Below, one piece after another: positions 28,456 to 38,372 of a stretch of 64,000 bases of DNA. Every line of letters starts with the position of its first letter. The stretch's first letter is position 1. A program made the translations under genes and the position numbers. Source of the DNA: Clostridiaceae bacterium Marseille-Q4145 (GTDB lineage Bacteria; Bacillota; Clostridia; Lachnospirales; Lachnospiraceae); contig JAGTTP010000001.1 in NCBI GenBank assembly GCA_018223365.1, forward strand, positions 62,001-126,000. The letters are read 5' to 3'. The notes beneath the pieces are model-generated. The model saw only the letters and a program-made list of their open reading frames with translations, ran no database searches and had not been told where the DNA came from.

Positions 28456-29778
28456 ATGAAAAAAAGAGATTCTTTTAACAATAAATGGGGATTTATTCTG
28501 GCCTGTATCGGCTCTGCCGTGGGCATGGGCAATATCTGGATGTTTCCAACCAGAGTCTCCATGTACGGAGGCGGTTCCTATCTGCTTCCGTATTTTCTTT
28601 TTGTAGCGCTGATCAGCTTCACCGGAGTGATCGGAGAGATGAGTTTTGGTCGTGCGGCCCGCTCCGGACCTGTGGACGCTTTTGGCTATGCCGGCGAGAC
28701 GAAAGGACATCGGAAAGCAGGCGAACTCTTAGGATACATTCCTGTACTGGGTGCACTGGCCATGGCCATCGGTTATACGGTTGTTATGGGATGGATTCTG
28801 AAATATATGATCGGCTCTTTTACTGGAACAACACTGGCGCCATCTGACGCAGATGGATTCGGAGCAGAATTCGGGCAGATGGCCAGTTCCTTTGGAAATA
28901 ATGGCTGGCAGATTGTTGCGCTGCTCATTGGTATGATCATCCTCATGTTCGGTATCGGGCAGGGTATCGAGAAAGCCAACCGGATCATGATGCCGGTCTT
29001 CTTCATCCTGTTTGCCATTCTGGGTGTTTACGTGGCATTCCAGCCAGGCGCTATGGACGGTTACCGTTACATTTTCCGGATCGAGCCGGCCATACTCGCC
29101 AGTCCGAAGACCTGGATCTTTGCACTGGGACAGGCATTTTTCTCCCTGTCCGTTGCCGGGAACGGTACACTGATCTATGGCTCCTATCTCTCTGATGAAG
29201 AGGATATTCCGGCGGCTGCCGGACGTGTTGCCCTGTTTGATACCATTGCAGCTCTTCTTGCAGCCATTGTTATCATTCCGGCTATGGCAACCATCGGTGC
29301 ACAGCTTGACCAGGGAGGACCCGGACTGATGTTCATCTATCTGCCGGCTTTGTTTAAATCTATGCCCTGTGGTCATCTGATTGCCATGATCTTCTTTGTG
29401 GCTGTCTTTTCCGCCGGGCTGTCCTCACTCATTAACTTGTATGAAGCGCCCATTGCAACCATCCAGGAAAAGCTTCACCTTGGAAGAAAGACTTCCTGTA
29501 CCCTGATTGCTGTATTTTCACTGATTGTTTCCATCTGCATTCAGGGTATCGTATCCGACTGGATGGATGTGCTGTCCATCTATATCTGCCCGCTGGGTGC
29601 AGGACTTGCCGGAATCATGTTCTTCTGGATCTGTGGCAAATCATATGTGAATGTGCAGGTAAATAAAGGAAGGGACAAACCCTTTACCGATCTGTTTCTT
29701 CCTGTCTGCAAATATATTTACTGTCCGCTATGTGTACTTGTACTGATACTGGGAATTTTACTTGGAGGAATTGGTTGA
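28456..29778 (+). CDS. Sodium-dependent transporter, NSS/SNF family
   Basis: A 440-residue, roughly 11-segment neurotransmitter:sodium symporter homologue, a bacterial class that takes up amino acids with sodium. The first segment has the ion/substrate motif GSAVGMGNIWMFP, and the sixth the unwound region with SLSVAGNGTLIYGSY. ATG 28456 follows GAGGGA. Substrate unknown; neighbours (AzlCD, serine systems) favour an amino acid. Confidence 0.93.
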   Translation: MKKRDSFNNKWGFILACIGSAVGMGNIWMFPTRVSMYGGGSYLLPYFLFVALISFTGVIGEMSFGRAARSGPVDAFGYAGETKGHRKAGELLGYIPVLGALAMAIGYTVVMGWILKYMIGSFTGTTLAPSDADGFGAEFGQMASSFGNNGWQIVALLIGMIILMFGIGQGIEKANRIMMPVFFILFAILGVYVAFQPGAMDGYRYIFRIEPAILASPKTWIFALGQAFFSLSVAGNGTLIYGSYLSDEEDIPAAAGRVALFDTIAALLAAIVIIPAMATIGAQLDQGGPGLMFIYLPALFKSMPCGHLIAMIFFVAVFSAGLSSLINLYEAPIATIQEKLHLGRKTSCTLIAVFSLIVSICIQGIVSDWMDVLSIYICPLGAGLAGIMFFWICGKSYVNVQVNKGRDKPFTDLFLPVCKYIYCPLCVLVLILGILLGGIG

Positions 29779-29782
29779 TCCT

Positions 29783-31141
29783 ATGAGTCGCACAAATGAT
29801 CTGGGACGGGACGAAATTTCCCGTCTGGTAATACGGCTGGCTATCCCCACAATGCTGGCGCAGCTGGTAAATGTCTTATATTCCATTGTAGACCGAATGT
29901 ATATTGGAACCGGTGTCGGCGATCTGGCACTGGCCGGTGTCGGCATCTGTGCGCCGATTGTCACTCTTCTGGCATCCTTCGGCTCCATGGTCGGTCAGGG
30001 CGGCGCCCCTATCATGGCTATGAAAATGGGAAGCGGCAATGAAAAAGAAGCCCATCAGGTACTGAACAACGGATTTTTAATGCTTCTGATTCTGTCTGCC
30101 GTACTGACCAGCGGATTTCTGCTCAGCAAAAATACACTGCTTATGTGGTTTGGCGCCAGTGATGCGACTTTTTCTTACGCAAATACCTATGTGACGATTT
30201 ATACGGCCGGAACCTTTTTCGCACTGATCTCCGGCGGCATGAACAGCTTTCTCATTGCTCAGGGCTTTTCCGGCCTTGGCATGGCGACAGTCGTCATCGG
30301 AGCAATCCTGAATATCCTTCTGGATCCGCTCTTTATCTTCGTCTTTCATCTGGGTGTTGCCGGAGCTGCCATTGCGACAGTCATTTCCCAGATCGTCTCC
30401 TGTCTCTTTGTACTTGGCTGCCTGTTCAGCAAACGGATGCCGGTACGACTTGGTTGGGGCGATTTTCATGTAAGTGTCATGAAACGAATTGTCACCTTTG
30501 GTTTCTCCCCATTCCTGATTCTCGCCAGTGACAGCATTCTGCTCATTGTGCTGAACACGGTACTGCAGCGCTACGGCGGTCCGGGCGAAGGCGATACGCT
30601 GGTCACCTGTGCAACCATTGTCCAGAGTTATCTTCTGCTCATCACCATGCCCATGGGCGGCATCACCCTCGGCAGCCAGCCGGTGGTCAGCTTTAACTAT
30701 GGAAAAGATGATGCAGAGAGAATCAAAAAAGCGATTCTGTGCATCACCGGACTGTGTGTATCTTTCTGTATTCTGATGACCATTGTGACCTGGACCGTAT
30801 CCCCAGTCTATGTACGGCTCTTTACAGAAGATCCTGTGATCTTAAGCCGTTCCGTTACGTATATTAAGCGGTTCACCTTCATGATTATCCCGCTGGCTGT
30901 GCAGTATCCGCTGGTGGACGAGACTACCGCCCTCGGCAAAGTGAAGCTGGCACTCTTCTGCTCTGCTTTCCGGAAATTTGTGTTCCTCACCGGGCTTATC
31001 CTTCTGCCTGCCCTGCTCACCGCAGATGCTGCCTTCTTCTCAGAACCGGTGGCCGATGTGGTGTCCGCCACTATGACCAGCTGCCTGTTCTTTCATTTCT
31101 TTCCGAAAATACTGAAAGAGCGGGAGAAAATTACGATTTAA
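29783..31141 (+). CDS. MATE family multidrug/sodium efflux protein
   Basis: A 452-residue MATE transporter with twelve hydrophobic segments in two halves: AIPTMLAQLVNVLYSIVDRMYIG, GGMNSFLIAQGFSGLGMATVVIGAILNILLDPLFIF, and GSQPVVSFNYGKDD. ATG 29783 is preferred; GGAGGAA lies 12 nt upstream inside the NSS gene's last codons, and an in-frame TTG at 29771 is too close to it. Its TAA shares a TTAA palindrome with the stop of the converging gene. Confidence 0.93.
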   Translation: MSRTNDLGRDEISRLVIRLAIPTMLAQLVNVLYSIVDRMYIGTGVGDLALAGVGICAPIVTLLASFGSMVGQGGAPIMAMKMGSGNEKEAHQVLNNGFLMLLILSAVLTSGFLLSKNTLLMWFGASDATFSYANTYVTIYTAGTFFALISGGMNSFLIAQGFSGLGMATVVIGAILNILLDPLFIFVFHLGVAGAAIATVISQIVSCLFVLGCLFSKRMPVRLGWGDFHVSVMKRIVTFGFSPFLILASDSILLIVLNTVLQRYGGPGEGDTLVTCATIVQSYLLLITMPMGGITLGSQPVVSFNYGKDDAERIKKAILCITGLCVSFCILMTIVTWTVSPVYVRLFTEDPVILSRSVTYIKRFTFMIIPLAVQYPLVDETTALGKVKLALFCSAFRKFVFLTGLILLPALLTADAAFFSEPVADVVSATMTSCLFFHFFPKILKEREKITI

Positions 31142-32415
31142 CATCCAATCATAATCTTAATGATCTCCTGATTGGTCTCTTTCATTCCATCTTTTGCAAG
31201 ACGGCCTACGTTCTGGATATTGGCTTCCACGCCTGCTCCAACCAGGCCGTCTCCTGCGTGGAATTCCTGCCCACACATGTACATATCGTATCCCATAATG
31301 CCTGCTTCCACTGCAGTTGCAATCTTTGCAGCGCAGGAAGCTTTTGCGCCGTCACAGACAATGCCGGATACAATGGCAAGGGCATTGACTACTGTATGAA
31401 TCAGCACTTTGTAGTCTCCGCCTTTTAAGTAGGAAATACCAGCTCCGGCGCCTACGCCTGCACTGATAGCGCCGCAGAATGCGGAAAGTCTTCCGATGGG
31501 CGTCTTCTGATGAATTGCCGTCAAATTGGAAAGCGCCAGGGCGCGATACATCTTCTCTTCGGATACACCCAGTTCTTTCGCATAGATCACAACCGGCACA
31601 GATGCGGTGATACCCTGATTACCGCTTCCTGAATTGATAATTACCGGCAGCTCACAGCCGTTCATTCGGGCATCGGATCCGGCGGCAGCCATGGCACGGG
31701 CATGGTTGGCAGTCGTATGTTCTTTGGTTTTCCAGATGACTTTTCCGATATTAGCACCATAATCATTGGTCATTCCTTCTTCTGCAATGGCCATATTCAT
31801 ACGAAGCTGCGGCTCCAGTATCGGTTTTATTTCTTCTATATCTACGGTATTAATAAATTCCCAGATATGCTCCATATCCAGAAGACTCCGGTCCGTCAGA
31901 TTATTTTCCTCTTCTCCCGATACTGGAATATTTTCAAGGATCTCTCCGTTTTTCTCAATTCTTACAATATTAGTATGGTAATTAGCAATTCGCACCTTTG
32001 CAGAATCTGCGCCTGCATGAACGGTTACCTCAATATCAAAAGTAATACCGCTTTCCAGATGCTCCACTGTAATGGGGGTCTGTTCCAGAAACTGTTTGAT
32101 CTCCTCAACCTGTTCCTCTTTTACATAGGAAATGACTTCCAGTTTCTTTTCCGCATCCCCCGCCACAATTCCTGCTGCCGCTGCTGCAGGAATTCCTTTC
32201 AGATGTCCGGTATGCGGTACGATTACGGATTTTACATTTTTGATAATACTTCCACTGGCTGCCACTTCTACTTTATCCGGCAGTACTCCCAGTGTCTTTC
32301 TCGCTAGTGCCGCCGCATAGGCCAGTGCAATTGGCTCGGTACATCCCATTGCCGGTACCAGTTCTTCTTTTAAAATCTGTAAGTATGCGCTGTATCTCAG
32401 ATCTGTGTTTTTCAT
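31138..32415 (-). CDS. UPF0597 protein, L-cysteine desulfidase / serine dehydratase-like
   Basis: A 425-residue member of the UPF0597 (YhaM/CyuA) family related to the Fe-S serine dehydratase alpha chain. Seen: AMGCTEPIALAYAAALA, VEVAASGSIIKNVKSV, GSGNQGITASVPVV and cysteine-bearing GIVCDGAKASCAAKI, consistent with a labile Fe-S centre. Members release sulfide, ammonia and pyruvate from cysteine. It ends tail-to-tail with the MATE gene and follows truA by 47 nt. Confidence 0.88.
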   Translation of the reverse strand: MKNTDLRYSAYLQILKEELVPAMGCTEPIALAYAAALARKTLGVLPDKVEVAASGSIIKNVKSVIVPHTGHLKGIPAAAAAGIVAGDAEKKLEVISYVKEEQVEEIKQFLEQTPITVEHLESGITFDIEVTVHAGADSAKVRIANYHTNIVRIEKNGEILENIPVSGEEENNLTDRSLLDMEHIWEFINTVDIEEIKPILEPQLRMNMAIAEEGMTNDYGANIGKVIWKTKEHTTANHARAMAAAGSDARMNGCELPVIINSGSGNQGITASVPVVIYAKELGVSEEKMYRALALSNLTAIHQKTPIGRLSAFCGAISAGVGAGAGISYLKGGDYKVLIHTVVNALAIVSGIVCDGAKASCAAKIATAVEAGIMGYDMYMCGQEFHAGDGLVGAGVEANIQNVGRLAKDGMKETNQEIIKIMIGC

Positions 32416-32462
32416 CCTTGATAGCTCCCTCCCGATCCATCATTCTTTTGGATCCTGTATAT

Positions 32463-33197
32463 TTAGTATTCCACACTCTCCAGTGTCAGTCCTTCCGGCG
32501 GCATGAGCCGTCCGGCTTTTGTTCGATCCTGACCTTCCAGAATCTCCGTCATTTCTTCCGGTTTCCGGAGTCCCAGTCCCACTTCCACAAGTGTACCGGT
32601 TAGAATGCGCACCATATGGTAGAGGAATCCGTCTCCAGTATAGGAAATACGAATCTCCTGCCCCATTTTTCCGATCTCGATCTTCTCAATGGTACGTACC
32701 GTAGACTTTTTAAATTTTTTCAGGGAACAGAATGCCCGATAGTCGTTAGTTCCGCACAGAAGCGCTGCCGCCTGTTCCATGGCATCAAGATCCAGCGGCT
32801 TCTGGATCCAGGTGGTAAATCTTCTGCGGAATACATTTTTGACCGGTGCATTCCAGATCCGGTATACATAGGTCTTTCGCACGGCATTCAGTCTCGCATG
32901 GAACCTGGGGGCTGCCTCCTCCACAGAAAGAACTGCAATATCTTCCGGCAGATATTCATTCATATATCGGCAGATCTCCTCGGGTGATTCTTTCGTCTTA
33001 CACCGAAAACTGATGACCTGCCCGGCGGCATGAACCCCTGCGTCCGTTCTTCCGGAACCATTCACTTCCACCGGCTCTCCTGCCATCTTCGTGAGCAATG
33101 TTTCCAGCTTGCCCTGTATCGTATTATCCGTATTTCCCTGGGTCTGCCATCCCCGGTAACGGGTACCCTCATACTGTAAAATTGCTTTATAATTCAT
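32463..33197 (-). CDS. truA: tRNA pseudouridine synthase A
   Basis: Makes pseudouridine at tRNA positions 38-40. 244 residues; catalytic Asp52 in GSGRTDAGVHAAGQ; other TruA segments are YEGTRYRGWQ and RMVRILTGTLVEVG. ATG 33197 overlaps the carboxypeptidase stop by 1 nt (TAATG), so the two are coupled. Confidence 0.97.
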   Translation of the reverse strand: MNYKAILQYEGTRYRGWQTQGNTDNTIQGKLETLLTKMAGEPVEVNGSGRTDAGVHAAGQVISFRCKTKESPEEICRYMNEYLPEDIAVLSVEEAAPRFHARLNAVRKTYVYRIWNAPVKNVFRRRFTTWIQKPLDLDAMEQAAALLCGTNDYRAFCSLKKFKKSTVRTIEKIEIGKMGQEIRISYTGDGFLYHMVRILTGTLVEVGLGLRKPEEMTEILEGQDRTKAGRLMPPEGLTLESVEY

Positions 33198-34381
33198 TAT
33201 TTCGTATACTCCTGATAAACTGCCACATGGTCGTAAATACATCTCCAGCTGCTGTGAGCATTGGCGGTGACACAGATATAATGTTTGCCGCTGTCTGTCT
33301 CTTCATAGCTGGCCGCACAGTTTCCGGATTGAGCTACGAATCCGGTCTTGGCGCAGACGACGGTTCCCTTGGTATCCTTGTCTTCGATTCTTCTTAAAAA
33401 CCAGTTGGAAATAGTGATTCCTTCCGGGTGCTGCTCCGTTGCACTGGTGGTATAAGTATGTGCTGTCAGCACTTCTCTTGCCAGATCATTTTCCACCGCT
33501 GCTTTTAAAATCATGGCCATGTCATAGATACTGCAGTAATGATTCTCATCATACAGTCCCACACAGTTGGTAAAATGTGCCGTATCGGACAATCCCAACT
33601 CCGCAAGCTTCTCATTCATCATATTTACAAAAGAATCCATGGAACCAGCCACATAGCAGGCAAGACCTGCCGCCGCATCTCCACCGGAGGGAAGGATCGT
33701 TCCATAGAGAAGATCCCGGACGGTTACCGTTTCCTCATCCAGAAATCCCACTGCACTGCAGTCATGGGAATAACTGAAATCCGTAATCTCCTTGGTAATG
33801 GTAAAGGTATCATCAAGATCGGTTACATGTTCTGCCGCTACCAGAACCGTCAGAATCTTCGTCATGGACGCCGGATTGATCCTGTCATAAGCACTTTTCT
33901 GGGAGACAATCGTATTGTCATCCAGATCCACTAATAATGCATAGCTGCTCTGAACAGAATCGCTTCCAAGGTAGGTGGTGCTGTCTGTCTCCTGTGCATC
34001 GTATCCAACAGCAAATGGCATGGATGACGTCTGTGCCGGTGCAGTTTCTTCTGACTGTTCTATTTCCCCGGAAACCTGTTCCTCATCTTGTAAAGCGACC
34101 TCTGTCTCATTTTCCGAAGTTGTTTTGGCACCGGAATCTGACAATGCTTCTGTTGTCTGTTCCTGCACCGCTTTTTCATCTCCTTCTGAAAGCTGTGCCT
34201 TTCCTGTCCGTCCGGCCATCAGCCAGATCCCTGCCACAATCAGAATCACAGCGCAGCATCCCATGCCGCCCATCACCAGCATCCGCTTCTTTCTTTGTCT
34301 CTCACGGGCCCGCTTCCGGTTCTCTGCCCGTCTGCGTTCCCTTTCTCTTTGTCTCATCTGATCTTCTTCATAATCACGCAC
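33197..34381 (-). CDS. Membrane-anchored D-alanyl-D-alanine carboxypeptidase (PBP5-like)
   Basis: A 394-residue penicillin-binding protein that trims stem peptides. A very basic cytoplasmic start (many RER and KKR) precedes an anchor at about 34-56, then an acidic, Ser/Thr/Glu-rich linker (60-130). Catalytic Ser172 and Lys175 are in ASMTK; the third motif is Lys345-Thr-Gly. The second motif reads Ser232-Gly-Gly-Asp rather than S-x-N. Start is GTG 34381 with GGAGG 9 nt upstream. truA is coupled to its stop. Confidence 0.88.
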   Translation of the reverse strand: MRDYEEDQMRQRERERRRAENRKRARERQRKKRMLVMGGMGCCAVILIVAGIWLMAGRTGKAQLSEGDEKAVQEQTTEALSDSGAKTTSENETEVALQDEEQVSGEIEQSEETAPAQTSSMPFAVGYDAQETDSTTYLGSDSVQSSYALLVDLDDNTIVSQKSAYDRINPASMTKILTVLVAAEHVTDLDDTFTITKEITDFSYSHDCSAVGFLDEETVTVRDLLYGTILPSGGDAAAGLACYVAGSMDSFVNMMNEKLAELGLSDTAHFTNCVGLYDENHYCSIYDMAMILKAAVENDLAREVLTAHTYTTSATEQHPEGITISNWFLRRIEDKDTKGTVVCAKTGFVAQSGNCAASYEETDSGKHYICVTANAHSSWRCIYDHVAVYQEYTK

Positions 34382-34462
34382 GCTGGTGCCTCCATCTATT
34401 TGAACTTCCTGTCTATTTTAGCATCTAAGGACTCTTTTGTCTGCTGTTTTATGAAAATCAGC

Positions 34463-34507
34463 ACAAAAAAACACAGACCGGACAAATTTTTCCTGTCCGG
34501 TCTGTGC
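34463..34507 (-). terminator. Intrinsic terminator of the opp operon
   Basis: ACAGACCGGACA (about 34472-34484) pairs with TGTCCGGTCTGT (34494-34505), a stem of at least 12 bp, followed on the minus strand by seven T residues. It is 38 bp beyond the oppA stop. Confidence 0.93.
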
Positions 34508-34544
34508 CATGATTTTTACGATCTTATAATCTTAAATCAGATTA

Positions 34545-36257
34545 TTAGTTCTGCTGGGTATATCCGAAGAAGAAATATCCAAGCGGAGTGTAGTACATAC
34601 CGCTGATGTTATCAGACAGCATATACGGGTTGGTATAGAAGTAGATCGGTGCAAGAACGCTGTCCTGTCCGATGAGGAGATCCTCAGCCTTATGGAAAGC
34701 AGCCATACGCTCAGTCTGGTCAGATGTAGCTTTTGCTGCGTCGATCAGAGCATCATACTCCGGATTAGAGTACTGTGCATCGTTGTTTCCACCGCCGGTA
34801 TACCACATATCCAGGAAAGAGCACGGATCATTGTAGTCAGCAATCCAGCCGTTACGTGCGATCTGGAAATCTCCGTCTTTTCTGCTCTTCAGGAATACGT
34901 TCCAGTCCTGATTGCTCAGGTTAACGGTTACGCCCAGCTCGGTCTGCCACATGTTCTGCAGTGCCTCAGCGATTGCTTTATGACGGTCGTCAGTGTTGTA
35001 CATGTACTCAACAGCCGGGAATCCCTCTCCGTTCGGATATCCAGCCTCTGCAAGAAGCTCACGGGCTTTATCGCAGTTTGCCTGATAATCGTCAGCGGAT
35101 ACGCTGTAGTACTCGCCACCTACAGTACGGAAATCATCACCGTTAGCGCCCTCTGCATCATATACACCAGACGGAACATATCCGGTAGCCGGAACCTCAC
35201 CGGACTGAGATACGTTCTCTACGATGTAGTTACGATCGATAACCAGAGAGAATGCCTGACGAACCAGCGGGTTGGAGAATACTTCATCCTCTGTGTTGAA
35301 GCATACATAGTAGGTTCCGATGTAGGGAGCTACCGTGATCTGTCCGGATGCGAGATAGTTAGCCATCTCGTCAGTCGGGAAGTTCATGATGAAGTTCAGC
35401 TCACCGCTGTTGAATGCTGCCAGCATAGCGTTGTTGTCATCCAGCAGGGTGTATTTGATGGTGTCCGGACCAAGTTTCTCATAATCATAGTAAGTCTCAC
35501 TCTTCTCGGTAAGAATGTATGCATTATGGGACCACTCAACCATTTTATATGCACCGTTTCCGATGTAGGTCTCCGGGCTGTAAGTCCACTCTTCATTTCC
35601 TTCTACAATATCCTGACGAACCGGGAAAGTAGCCGGGAATGCCATGATCTCCTCGAAGTACGGGCAATCATAGGAAAGAGTAATCTCAAGGTTCTTGTCA
35701 TCAATGGCTTTGATTCCAAGAGTATCTTTGTCTGCAGATCCGTCTGCAACTTCTGCATATCCCTGTACCATATCGATCATATAGCAGTAGTCTGCAGCAG
35801 TAGCCGGATCAGCCAGACGTTTCCAGCTGTACTCAAAATCGCCAGCAGTTACGTCTTTTCCGTCAGACCATTTGATACCATCACGCATTTTGATTGCGTA
35901 AGTAACGGTACCGTCATCATTCACGGTCTTCTCCCAGGACTCAGCCTGTCCAGGAGCAAGCTCTGCTTCTCCGCTTCCGTTGTCGACCCATTTTACAAGG
36001 CCCTCGAACATATGATTGGCCATAATTGCTCCGTCAACAGCAGAGTTCAGAGCCGGGTCAATGGTCATCGGCTCAGATGCCAGGCAGACTGCCAGGTTAT
36101 ATCCATCGGCGGATGCAGTGGTATCTGCTGCTTCAGTAGTAGTACTGCTGTCTGCTGCAGATGTGTCGTTAGTGGAGCTGCTGCTTCCGCAGGCTGCTAC
36201 AGATACTGCCATAACAGAAGCCAGTGCCAGTGCCAGAAACTTTTTCGTATTTTTCAT
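34545..36257 (-). CDS. oppA: Peptide ABC transporter substrate-binding lipoprotein
   Basis: A 570-residue SBP family 5 oligopeptide-binding protein. Lipoprotein signal ending SVAAC with lipid Cys23, followed by a Ser/Thr/Asp linker (24-50). Family segments: GLVKW near the N-terminus, MRDGIKWSDGKDVTAGDFEYSWKRL, and NRNYI-type C-terminal lobes. ATG 36257 follows AAAGGAGG. As last gene of oppBCDFA, separated from oppF by 70 nt with two hairpins that may protect its mRNA. Confidence 0.94.
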   Translation of the reverse strand: MKNTKKFLALALASVMAVSVAACGSSSSTNDTSAADSSTTTEAADTTASADGYNLAVCLASEPMTIDPALNSAVDGAIMANHMFEGLVKWVDNGSGEAELAPGQAESWEKTVNDDGTVTYAIKMRDGIKWSDGKDVTAGDFEYSWKRLADPATAADYCYMIDMVQGYAEVADGSADKDTLGIKAIDDKNLEITLSYDCPYFEEIMAFPATFPVRQDIVEGNEEWTYSPETYIGNGAYKMVEWSHNAYILTEKSETYYDYEKLGPDTIKYTLLDDNNAMLAAFNSGELNFIMNFPTDEMANYLASGQITVAPYIGTYYVCFNTEDEVFSNPLVRQAFSLVIDRNYIVENVSQSGEVPATGYVPSGVYDAEGANGDDFRTVGGEYYSVSADDYQANCDKARELLAEAGYPNGEGFPAVEYMYNTDDRHKAIAEALQNMWQTELGVTVNLSNQDWNVFLKSRKDGDFQIARNGWIADYNDPCSFLDMWYTGGGNNDAQYSNPEYDALIDAAKATSDQTERMAAFHKAEDLLIGQDSVLAPIYFYTNPYMLSDNISGMYYTPLGYFFFGYTQQN

Positions 36258-36281
36258 AATACGATCCTCCTTTATATTCTT

Positions 36282-36325
36282 CGCGTGAAAACACGCGTGT
36301 ATCAAAAGAACTTACGTTCTGATAC
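36282..36325 (-). repeat. Two hairpins between oppF and oppA
   Basis: CGCGTG-AAAA-CACGCG (36282-36297) and GTATC-AAA-AGAAC-TTAC-GTTCT-GATAC (36299-36325). Neither is followed by a T tract, so they are not terminators. Hairpins at this point often mark processing sites that stabilise the message for the abundant binding protein. Confidence 0.55.
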
Positions 36326-36327
36326 TC

Positions 36328-37341
36328 TTATTTATCCAGAAGATGACATGCGGCCCAGTGTCCCGGCTCGTGTTCTTTAAAGGCCGGCATTTCCATGCTG
36401 CAGCGCTCGGTCGCATAAGGACATCTGGTATGGAAACGGCATCCGCTTGGCGGATTCATCGGACTCGGAATATCGCCCTGAAGGACGATTCTCTGTCTCG
36501 TTCTGGAAAGCTTTGGATCCGGTACCGGCACTGCGGAAAGCAGTGTCTGGGTATACGGATGAATCGGATGGCGGTTCAGCTCATAGCTCTCGCCAAGCTC
36601 CACCAGGGAGCCTAAATACATAACACCGATCCGGTTGGAAATATGGCGGACAACGGATAAGTCATGGGCAATGAACAGATAGGTCAGTCCCATCTCTTCC
36701 TGCATGTCCTCCAGCATATTTACCACCTGGGACTGAATGGATACGTCCAGTGCGGAAATCGGCTCGTCACATACGATAAATTCCGGTTTTACTGCCAGGG
36801 CGCGGGCAATTCCCACACGCTGCTGCTGTCCACCAGAAAATTCATGAGGATAGCGGTTGGCATGCTCGGTATTCAATCCAACTTTGCCAAGCAGTTCTTT
36901 GATCATATCGGAACGGTCCTTTTTGGACTGGGCCAGCTTGTGAATATCAATAGCCTCTCCGATGATCTCTCCTACAGTCATACGCGGGTCGAGGGATGCG
37001 GAAGGATCCTGGAAAATAATCTGCATCTTTCTGCGGTACGGCAGCATATTAACTGCCTTTTCTTTTCCCAGCGGTTTGCCATCTGGCCCCAGCGGATTGT
37101 CATAGATCGTCTCTCCATCATATACGATCTTACCACCGGTCGGCTCATGAAGGCGGATAATGGTACGGCCAAGGGTCGTTTTGCCACATCCAGACTCTCC
37201 TACCAGACCAAGGGTCTCTCCCTTTTTGATAAAGAAAGAAACATCCTGTACCGCCTGTACACCGGGTCCTTTCATTCCCTTTACCGGGAAATATTTTCTT
37301 AAGTTATTAATCTCAAGAAGAATCTTGTCTTCATTTGCCAT
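36328..37341 (-). CDS. oppF: Oligopeptide ABC transporter ATPase OppF
   Basis: A 337-residue ATPase: Walker [10 protein letters not shown], signature [14 protein letters not shown], Walker [12 protein letters not shown], and the C-terminal peptide-transporter domain with the cysteine pattern [14 protein letters not shown] that can hold an Fe-S cluster in Opp/Dpp ATPases. It starts 1 nt after the oppD stop. Confidence 0.95.
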   Translation of the reverse strand: MANEDKILLEINNLRKYFPVKGMKGPGVQAVQDVSFFIKKGETLGLVGESGCGKTTLGRTIIRLHEPTGGKIVYDGETIYDNPLGPDGKPLGKEKAVNMLPYRRKMQIIFQDPSASLDPRMTVGEIIGEAIDIHKLAQSKKDRSDMIKELLGKVGLNTEHANRYPHEFSGGQQQRVGIARALAVKPEFIVCDEPISALDVSIQSQVVNMLEDMQEEMGLTYLFIAHDLSVVRHISNRIGVMYLGSLVELGESYELNRHPIHPYTQTLLSAVPVPDPKLSRTRQRIVLQGDIPSPMNPPSGCRFHTRCPYATERCSMEMPAFKEHEPGHWAACHLLDK

Positions 37342-37342
37342 C

Positions 37343-38356
37343 TTACTTCTCCTCCTTGTTCATCTGCTCCTGAACACGCAGCCAGCAGGCAGAACGATGA
37401 TTCTCTCCTACTTCCACATAAGGAGGCATTTTCTTCAGGCAGATCTTCATGCAGTGTTCGCAGCGGGGAGCAAAGGGGCATCCTTCCGGCGGGTTCAACA
37501 TATCGACCGGTGATCCCTCGATCGGAATCAGACGCTCATAAGATTCTGCATCCACACGGGGCATGGAACGAAGAAGTCCCATGGTATAGGGATGGGCCGG
37601 TTCATAGAAAATATCGTCTACCGGACCCTGCTCAACAATTCTTCCTGCATACATAACAGACACCTTGTCGCAGATATCTGCTACGACACCCAGGTTATGG
37701 GTGATGAAAATAATACCCATATGGGTCTTTTTCTGCAGATCTTTCATCAGTTCCAGAATCTGTGCCTGGATCGTAACGTCCAGTGCGGTAGTCGGCTCAT
37801 CGGCAATCAGAAGCTGCGGATGGCAGATCAGACCCATGGCGATCATAACACGCTGGCGCATACCACCGGAGAACTCATGAGGATACTGTTTCATACGCTT
37901 TTCCACGTTATTGATGCCCACCATCTCCATCATCTCCATGGCACGCTTCTCTGCGTCTGCCTTGGAAATGTTCTTGTCATGAGCTCTCAGCGCCTCAACC
38001 AGCTGGTTTCCGATGGTGTATACCGGATTTAAGCAGGTCATGGGGTTCTGGAAAATCATAGCTACTTTATTTCCACGAAATGCGGTCATTTGTTCTTTCG
38101 TATAACTTAATACATCTTCCCCTTCAAAAGTAATGGAACCTCCAGTTACTTTTCCCGGGGACTGTAATAATCCCATAATGGAATAGGCTTCCTGGCTCTT
38201 TCCGGAGCCGGACTCACCTACAACCCCCATGACCTCACCGTAATTCAGGTCATAAGAGATGCCTCCAACTGCTTTTACTTCTCCGGCAGGAGTGAAAAAA
38301 GATACGCGAAGGTCTTTTACTTCCAGTAATTTTCCTGTTTTATTCGTCTCTGACAT
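37343..38356 (-). CDS. oppD: Oligopeptide ABC transporter ATPase OppD
   Basis: A 337-residue ATPase: Walker [10 protein letters not shown], signature [14 protein letters not shown], Walker [13 protein letters not shown]-loop FITHNLGVV, and the C-terminal cysteine motif [14 protein letters not shown]. Partner of OppF; both energise the OppBC channel. Confidence 0.95.
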   Translation of the reverse strand: MSETNKTGKLLEVKDLRVSFFTPAGEVKAVGGISYDLNYGEVMGVVGESGSGKSQEAYSIMGLLQSPGKVTGGSITFEGEDVLSYTKEQMTAFRGNKVAMIFQNPMTCLNPVYTIGNQLVEALRAHDKNISKADAEKRAMEMMEMVGINNVEKRMKQYPHEFSGGMRQRVMIAMGLICHPQLLIADEPTTALDVTIQAQILELMKDLQKKTHMGIIFITHNLGVVADICDKVSVMYAGRIVEQGPVDDIFYEPAHPYTMGLLRSMPRVDAESYERLIPIEGSPVDMLNPPEGCPFAPRCEHCMKICLKKMPPYVEVGENHRSACWLRVQEQMNKEEK

Positions 38357-38372
38357 ATTCGCTCCTCCCTTC

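Noticed and set aside
34692..36380. Very long open frame on the plus strand over oppA
   Set aside because: It is antisense to oppA, has no ribosome site or family resemblance, and reflects codon bias on the opposite strand.
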